A DNA stretch of 22,531 bases from positions 1 to 22,531 of the forward strand of contig JAGEMR010000245.1 of NCBI GenBank assembly GCA_021030915.1, read 5' to 3'. The position numbers were made by a program, and so were the translations under genes. The DNA comes from Astrothelium macrocarpum (taxonomy: Eukaryota; Ascomycota; Dothideomycetes; Trypetheliales; Trypetheliaceae). The notes beneath the pieces are model-generated. The model had not been told where the DNA came from. It made no database searches and saw only the letters and a list, made by a program, of their open reading frames with translations. Positions 17,729-22,531 of this stretch are shown here, piece by piece; within the stretch, counting starts at the first letter, position 1; every line of letters starts with the position of its first letter.

Positions 17729-18592
17729 ATTCAGATGAATCGATAAACTAGTGGGGTTTTTGGACGGGTATTCAGTTTCCGATTTGTGGTCCAAAGGCGG
17801 GAGTCCTCGATGATAGCTCGAAATGAAGCAAAGCAAAGAGAAGTAAAGTTGTGAAAAGCAATGATTTTCTGGAAAGGTAGAAAGGAAGGAACAGTAACGC
17901 CAAACAGTAAAAATTTATACAGCAGGTGCAATACGTCATCGAACACTCTTGGTAGACCGGAACGTAGGAAAATTGAGTATGAAATTCGGCCGAACGCTAT
18001 GCTCCTCTGATCCGTCCGTGGGTATGTTTCAAGAGCGTAGATAACATAGAAAGTTGAACCTCAAGAGATGAATGTAGATCACAATCAGGATTTGCCACTA
18101 TTCTATTGGCGGGAGCATGATTTTGAAGGAAGAATCAATGACTGCATGCAGGAAAATAAAACTCGCAAAGCGAAACAGAGATGAAGATCTCCACACAAAC
18201 ACACTACACTCTTAGTCTCAAGAACCAAGGTTCAAGAGCCTGGCCAAGCAAAGTAACTGAATTGTCTAGGAACGTAAGGAGGGCAGGTACGCCGACACCT
18301 GCAGAGGCAATCAGTGGTGACATTCAATCTCCATATACCATGGTATGCTCGCCAAACCATCTAGTACTAGATTCTATGTTAACGCTACACAAAGCAGCGG
18401 CGAACAAAAAAGTTTGGATACAGGAATACATTGAACAGCTTCTATTGTTGCTCGTATGTTTAATTTTGTCATTCAAACATTTAGAGTCTGAGCTGGTGTA
18501 GACGTTTGTCAACCGGTTGATACCCTCCATGGCATTCAGCAATGGAGAGAAGTATGAACGAACCGTGTCTTTGCTTCGCAACTCGTAAATGA
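17729..18592. other. Intergenic region upstream of the secreted-protein gene
   Basis: Contains the promoter of the minus-strand secreted-protein gene. A 106-codon frame starts at ATG 18181 (+), but it has no domain, no signal peptide and no clear coding bias, so I do not call it. Confidence 0.45.
17914..17919 (-). promoter_or_regulatory. TATA box of the two-exon secreted-protein gene
   Basis: On the minus strand the sequence reads TATAAATTTTT, about 190 bases upstream of the start codon at 17728. This would leave a 5' leader of about 150 bases. The match is good but not proof of use. Confidence 0.45.
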
Positions 18593-19154
18593 AACACTCT
18601 ATACACTATTCACCAGATATCTTATCTTTATAACTGCACGGAAGAGCACTCTACCCGAATCTGTTATTCGCTCAAAAAGCACCTGCAGCAACTTAAAAAT
18701 AGTGGGGACAATCAATCTCAGGCTGCCGAGATCTTGGTCAATGCAGACACCATCGGGTTAGAGCCCAAGCTAATACGTCTGGATGGCAGCATGGCTGCCC
18801 AGGCCCAAACTCTTGCTGACCACTTCATGGTCTTCAAATCCTGGGGCTCCTTCAGCTTCTTCTAAGACTACTACACCACGGCGCTACGTCAATCTCTTCG
18901 ACCGTCTCTTGGGCTGATTCCATCCAAAACTTTTCTCACTCTTCTTATCGCGACTTTCTCCAGAGGTAGATTGGACATTGGGCGTTACCACTATGCCGCA
19001 GCTACCAGCCATTTCCTTCAAATCCTAGATGAGTTGATGATGAGCTTAACGACAAATGATTTCTAGTTCTTATGCAAAGGATCTGTCAAGGTCTGGGTTT
19101 AGCAAGGACGCATTCTCTGAGGAGGAGGATAGTGGCAGTTGCAGGAATGAGTAA
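18593..19154 (+). pseudogene. Broken protein-coding relic, family unknown
   Basis: From 18593 one frame runs for 90 codons to a TAA at 18863, then 66 more codons in the same frame to a TAG at 19064. A shift of frame continues as YAKDLSRSGFSKDAFSEEED and ends with TAA at 19152. The translation has a mixed, protein-like composition (for example EILVNADTIGLEPKLIRLDG before the first stop and RGRLDIGRYHYAAATSHFLQ after it), unlike the random frames nearby. There is no credible ATG at the front. I read it as a decayed gene fragment, but cannot name the family. It is not AT-rich, so RIP is not the cause. Confidence 0.4.
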
Positions 19155-20432
19155 TAGAACGGCGACGGCCGCTACCTAGAAGGCGAAGGTTGCCCATTGA
19201 CTTGGCCTCGGCGGAACACCTGCGGTGCAGTCTCTTTAGATCGGGCTTGGTTTTGGATGTTCCGGCTACCTATTTTTGCATTAAGCTATGTAAGTCCTCA
19301 CGCCTCGAACTCTTGTGAACCTTCGTACAGACGGATTGCGCCCTTTTCCCATGACATAAGCCATGTCACGCCAATGACATCCCTTGATTTTCTCTTAGCA
19401 GCAGATACCATACATACCGCACGAGCCTGGATTGCAGATCATCTGCTTGCCCTCCTTAACACTTTAATAATTGTTACGGCGCTTTCCAGGCTTCTTATGT
19501 TTGTGTAGACTGCGCTCGACCCAATCTAAGAGATTTAGGCATTCGTAATGGCTTATGAGATCTTTTCAGCTGGCATCCAGAGCATATGTTCGCCGGTGCT
19601 AGTAAGTGCAAAACAAGATGCATACCAAAATGGGGCTCGAATGGGCATGGTCTTCAGTCATGGGTCTCGGCGCTCTTCGTGGTCCGCCTTTTGGTGAGAC
19701 ATAGATAGATGACTACCATGGAAGGTATCTGAATGCACAAAGGTTTGGATGATTGGTTACGACGTGTGGCGCTTTGTCTTGATGGTCCCGTGCTCAGAAA
19801 GCGTAGGATGAAATTTCCTGGTACACTCATTGGAAGGTTGGGCATCTTCTCAAACACCACTTCATCCTACTTCAGAATTTCGCGTCTGACGGCTTGGTTT
19901 TCACATATATTGTGTGGCTCTTACTCCTTGGAGAATCTTATACATACTTTGCATGGCGTACGAATACTTGTGCATATTTGTGAACCAATACTTCTCTGGT
20001 AAAGTGCCAAGTCATCACCGACGGTTAGCATGATACGGGGTTAGATCATACCTAAACAGGGAATTTTTCATGAAAGGTTACAAAGTTACTAATGTTGTAT
20101 AATAGAATAGCTTTCAATGAGTTGACACGTCCTATACCGATCAACGATTGTGGCTTCAGAGGCCCCACTTAATCTCAGGTTAGCCATCAGATGCGCTTAG
20201 GCGATATACCTTCTTTCGTACGTTGGCAGGAGGAGCTCAAGAATATAGTTCAGTACCACAGCTGCTGTATGACTACTCCTATTCGTACATTTAGTAGGAC
20301 ACGGACACCGTGACCACGTTTTTCCTGTATCTGCCGTTTCTGCTTGTCATGGTCACTGTAGAATAAGTCAAGGATGTGGTTCAAGTGTAGCACAGACCAG
20401 ACTTCAGGATCAAAAGATGCTCGTGAGCCGGC
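19155..20432. other. Gene-poor region
   Basis: Only short frames without recognisable domains on either strand (for example 19197-19508 +, 19733-20002 +, 19654-19860 -). It includes the 3' flank of the minus-strand gene ending at 20433. No repeats recognised. Confidence 0.45.
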
Positions 20433-22178
20433 TCATTGTGGTACAGAACCATTGTTTAACTTGGACTCGTAAATATCTCTTAGCCTAGCTGAGTTAGCAT
20501 TCGCCTCAAGATGGAACAAATAAACGTACGGTTTGATAACACGTTCGTAGTACGTTTTGAGAATTTCTTCCCATTCCGCATCCGTTGGTGACTGAGGTAA
20601 AGGCCAAGAAAGACAGCACTCAATAGCACTTGCAAAGCTATCGCTGTCATTGACAGACCGTTTTACTAGTTCGAGCGTCCTCTGTAGACTGAGTTTTTGC
20701 CATCTGCAGCGGGGAGGCCTTGATTTGACAAGAACTTTAACACTTGTGACGGCTGCTGCACCCTGGGCTGTATCGATAGTCACCGGCATTATGACAGTAC
20801 CAAGTGTGAGCTCGATCAACAACAGCCCAAGACGTCGCAAGGGTTTGTTGAGAGAATTCCACTCATAGTCCTTAGTACACCAAGAATCGGTTGTGCGACC
20901 TTCGATTTCGTCGAAAGGGTAATGAGGATTTCGCCACTTCGGAGGATGGTGGTTGTTGTTTGCTATGTCAAAACCAAACTGATGCCAAATAGTGAATGGA
21001 GATCTCGAAAGTTCTTCACATCGAATGTCACATCGACATATGTCCGAAAACCAGGTTGTTCGGAAGAAGAATAAACAGGCTTGAGCAAGCTCGAAGGCAC
21101 CTCGTGCAGTTGATAGGCTTCCCAAACAAAACGCTCGTTCTGGAACCTGCTCATTGCGCGTGTCAAAGCTTAGTGGGTGTTGAAGGCCAATAAAATCTCG
21201 CAATGTTGTCCGAAGCCTTGAACAAGGGTCTCCACTTCGCCGGGTTCTGGAAAGGGCGAATCGCCTCAAGGGGTCACAAACAAAACAAGGCGTTTGGCTT
21301 TGGTTGTTGAAGATAGCTTTGAAGGCGTCAACTGCTCTATCCTCTGACGTTCTATCATCGTCGCATTTTTCAACTTTAACCCTGATGAATTCGGCTTCAG
21401 GGTTGTCTGCTTCTCGCAAAAGAAGGTCAAGTTTGAGATGCCTCGCCGCAAACATTTCTGCGATATGTGGGGTCTCTCTGTCTTCCATTGTTGCTGGAAC
21501 GAGGTCGAAAATGTCCAAGTCCAGGATGATAGAAAAGTTACGTCGAATTAGCTGACAGCAGGTTCGTAGCGTATTGGCGTCATCTCGGGTCTGTAAAGCA
21601 ATCTGAACAAGTAAATGAGCCACCTGAGTGTGGTATGGTGTATTATTTGTGTGCCTTCGATTCAAATGATTACGCTGTTCTGCCCACCCGTTGTTCGCTT
21701 CCACTTCAATTTTGGACATATTCGTAGAGGATCTTTGAATAAGCTCCGTAACATATTTTTTTTTAAACCAGATGAATTTTTGTATAAGCCATCTTCTGCG
21801 TATGGCCCGCTTTACGAGCCACTGGCCCCTTTCCAGCTCATGAAAGCCCTCTAAATTCTCTCTCGTCCTCTTGAAGTCAAGTCCAATGCGCTCCAGCTTT
21901 TGTTTAACGTTGTGAAACCGCACTGGTCCCCAGTACTGTAGAAGTACCGTATCCGGTGTGTCCTTCGAAATGCACCACGACTTCCTCCAAGTATTAATAA
22001 CATTTTCTTGCATATCTAGATCGGTGAATATGTCCCTAATATCCTCGGCTGCGGTCTTGCGCGCGTGGTGGTCGTCGTGCATGAGTTGGACTCCTACTCT
22101 TAGCATACCATACCAACTTATAACAGTCATTATGAGTACTGAAACAGAGACCCCGAAGGGTATAACCGGATCAGCCAT
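20433..22178 (-). CDS. HeLo-like/DUF7580-type protein (fungal incompatibility-associated), intronless
   Basis: 581 residues. A hydrophobic N-terminal segment (about 6-28) is followed by a helical region to about 170. This includes a Trp-containing basic stretch (RRRWLIQKFIWFKKKYVTEL, 127-146) of the kind seen at the end of HeLo-like (prion-inhibition-type) N-terminal domains. The C-terminal half resembles DUF7580. LRRLGLLLIELTLG at 447-460 matches the kinase-like 'LG-LLIEL-LG' segment. AIECCLSW (518-525) and YYERVIKPYVYLF (543-555) match the family's end. No catalytic kinase residues are visible, so it would be a pseudo-enzyme. Proteins with these parts occur in fungal self/non-self recognition and regulated cell death, where HeLo helices insert into membranes. 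The function here is inference. The start ATG has G at -3 and G at +4. The assignment is from motif resemblance only. Confidence 0.55.
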   Translation of the reverse strand: MADPVIPFGVSVSVLIMTVISWYGMLRVGVQLMHDDHHARKTAAEDIRDIFTDLDMQENVINTWRKSWCISKDTPDTVLLQYWGPVRFHNVKQKLERIGLDFKRTRENLEGFHELERGQWLVKRAIRRRWLIQKFIWFKKKYVTELIQRSSTNMSKIEVEANNGWAEQRNHLNRRHTNNTPYHTQVAHLLVQIALQTRDDANTLRTCCQLIRRNFSIILDLDIFDLVPATMEDRETPHIAEMFAARHLKLDLLLREADNPEAEFIRVKVEKCDDDRTSEDRAVDAFKAIFNNQSQTPCFVCDPLRRFALSRTRRSGDPCSRLRTTLRDFIGLQHPLSFDTRNEQVPERAFCLGSLSTARGAFELAQACLFFFRTTWFSDICRCDIRCEELSRSPFTIWHQFGFDIANNNHHPPKWRNPHYPFDEIEGRTTDSWCTKDYEWNSLNKPLRRLGLLLIELTLGTVIMPVTIDTAQGAAAVTSVKVLVKSRPPRCRWQKLSLQRTLELVKRSVNDSDSFASAIECCLSWPLPQSPTDAEWEEILKTYYERVIKPYVYLFHLEANANSARLRDIYESKLNNGSVPQ

Positions 22179-22181
22179 GTC

Positions 22182-22388
22182 TTAAGAATGTATAGAGGTA
22201 TATAAGCTGTACTTATCGTAGACTGATATCCATCGTCTGAAGCCGAAATCGTCCTGCACGATGAGCAGTGCCTGGGTAAGTGGCGTTTGCGGCCTCGCAG
22301 CCTTGATGTAAGCGATGCTCATCTTATCATCACGATCGTCTGGATTCCCTCTCACTACTACACGAAATTTCAAGGCTCTCGTGTCCAT
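22182..22388 (-). CDS. Small upstream open frame (68 aa), hypothetical
   Basis: It starts at ATG 22388 with A at -3 and ends TAA at 22182, three bases before the next ATG at 22178. The translation (VVVRGNPDDRDDKMSIAYIK at 10-29) has a balanced composition. It could be a regulatory upstream frame of the DUF7580-type gene, a small protein gene, or a 5' exon joined by an intron I cannot place. No family recognised. Confidence 0.3.
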   Translation of the reverse strand: MDTRALKFRVVVRGNPDDRDDKMSIAYIKAARPQTPLTQALLIVQDDFGFRRWISVYDKYSLYTSIHS

Positions 22389-22470
22389 AATCGTTGATGT
22401 GTCTGGGTCCTGCTCGTCATGGAAGACTTTACGCGACCAAGGGTCTTGTCAAGTTCTAGGGGTTTTCTCG

Positions 22471-22498
22471 GCTGTGTGCACGTGACCGCTGTGTGCAC
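22471..22498. promoter_or_regulatory. Paired GCTGTGTGCAC repeats with a Cbf1-type E-box (CACGTGAC)
   Basis: GCTGTGTGCAC occurs at 22471-22481 and 22488-22498. The first overlaps CACGTGAC at 22479-22486, whose reverse complement GTCACGTG is the full centromere/Cbf1-type bHLH site. It lies about 90 bases upstream of the start at 22388 and 300 upstream of 22178, a promoter position for the minus-strand gene. Confidence 0.45.
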
Positions 22499-22531
22499 AC
22501 CTCGAAATTCGTTCAACTCCACCATTTCGTA

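Noticed and set aside
18181..18501. 106-codon plus frame
   Set aside because: No domain, signal or homology recognised; lies in the flank of other features.
18830..18850. TTCAAATCC resembling a tRNA B box
   Set aside because: No A box, no acceptor stem, and it lies inside the broken protein frame.

Overview
The window looks like nuclear DNA of a filamentous ascomycete (Pezizomycotina). The coding genes have short introns of 54-130 nt with GT...AG ends and CTAAC/CTGAC-type branch sites. The gene families are typical of that group: group A flavin monooxygenase, membrane-anchored P450, a DUF7580-type protein and small Cys-containing secreted proteins. One end is a block of extreme A+T richness of the kind made by RIP-like hypermutation. 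I cannot name the species.

Positions 1 to about 4290 form the AT block. In two stretches I counted, G+C is only about 4% (13 of 300 bases at 121-420; 9 of 240 at 1201-1440). Three short GC-containing islands stand out in it. Two of them are the matching terminal inverted repeats of a TA-flanked DNA transposon (2096-4014, 1919 bp) whose interior has been mutated to A/T. Another, at 1-74, looks like the right end of a second such element. A fourth patch at 879-950 is unexplained.

Positions 4417-11960 hold four genes that resemble a small metabolic cluster: an intronless FAD monooxygenase (+), a five-exon acyl-CoA dehydrogenase (-), a six-exon cytochrome P450 (-), and a crotonase-family enoyl-CoA hydratase (+) divergent from the P450. 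I rebuilt the exon structure of the dehydrogenase and the P450 by hand; both give continuous proteins with all family motifs. The dehydrogenase and hydratase would act on an acyl-CoA, and the P450 and flavoprotein would oxidise the product. No polyketide synthase, NRPS, ligase, transporter or regulator is intact in the window, so any core enzyme must lie elsewhere or be lost.

Positions 12162-13661 encode a housekeeping Arc1-type tRNA-binding cofactor, which probably marks the right border of the cluster. Positions 13662-20432 are gene-poor. They hold two secreted-protein genes on the minus strand (14612-15091 and 16912-17728) and a broken reading frame (18593-19154). The right end (20433-22178, minus) encodes a 581-residue protein that I read as a HeLo-like N-terminal region plus a DUF7580 C-terminal region, a type linked to fungal incompatibility and cell-death systems. 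A 68-codon frame and a Cbf1-type E-box lie upstream of it.
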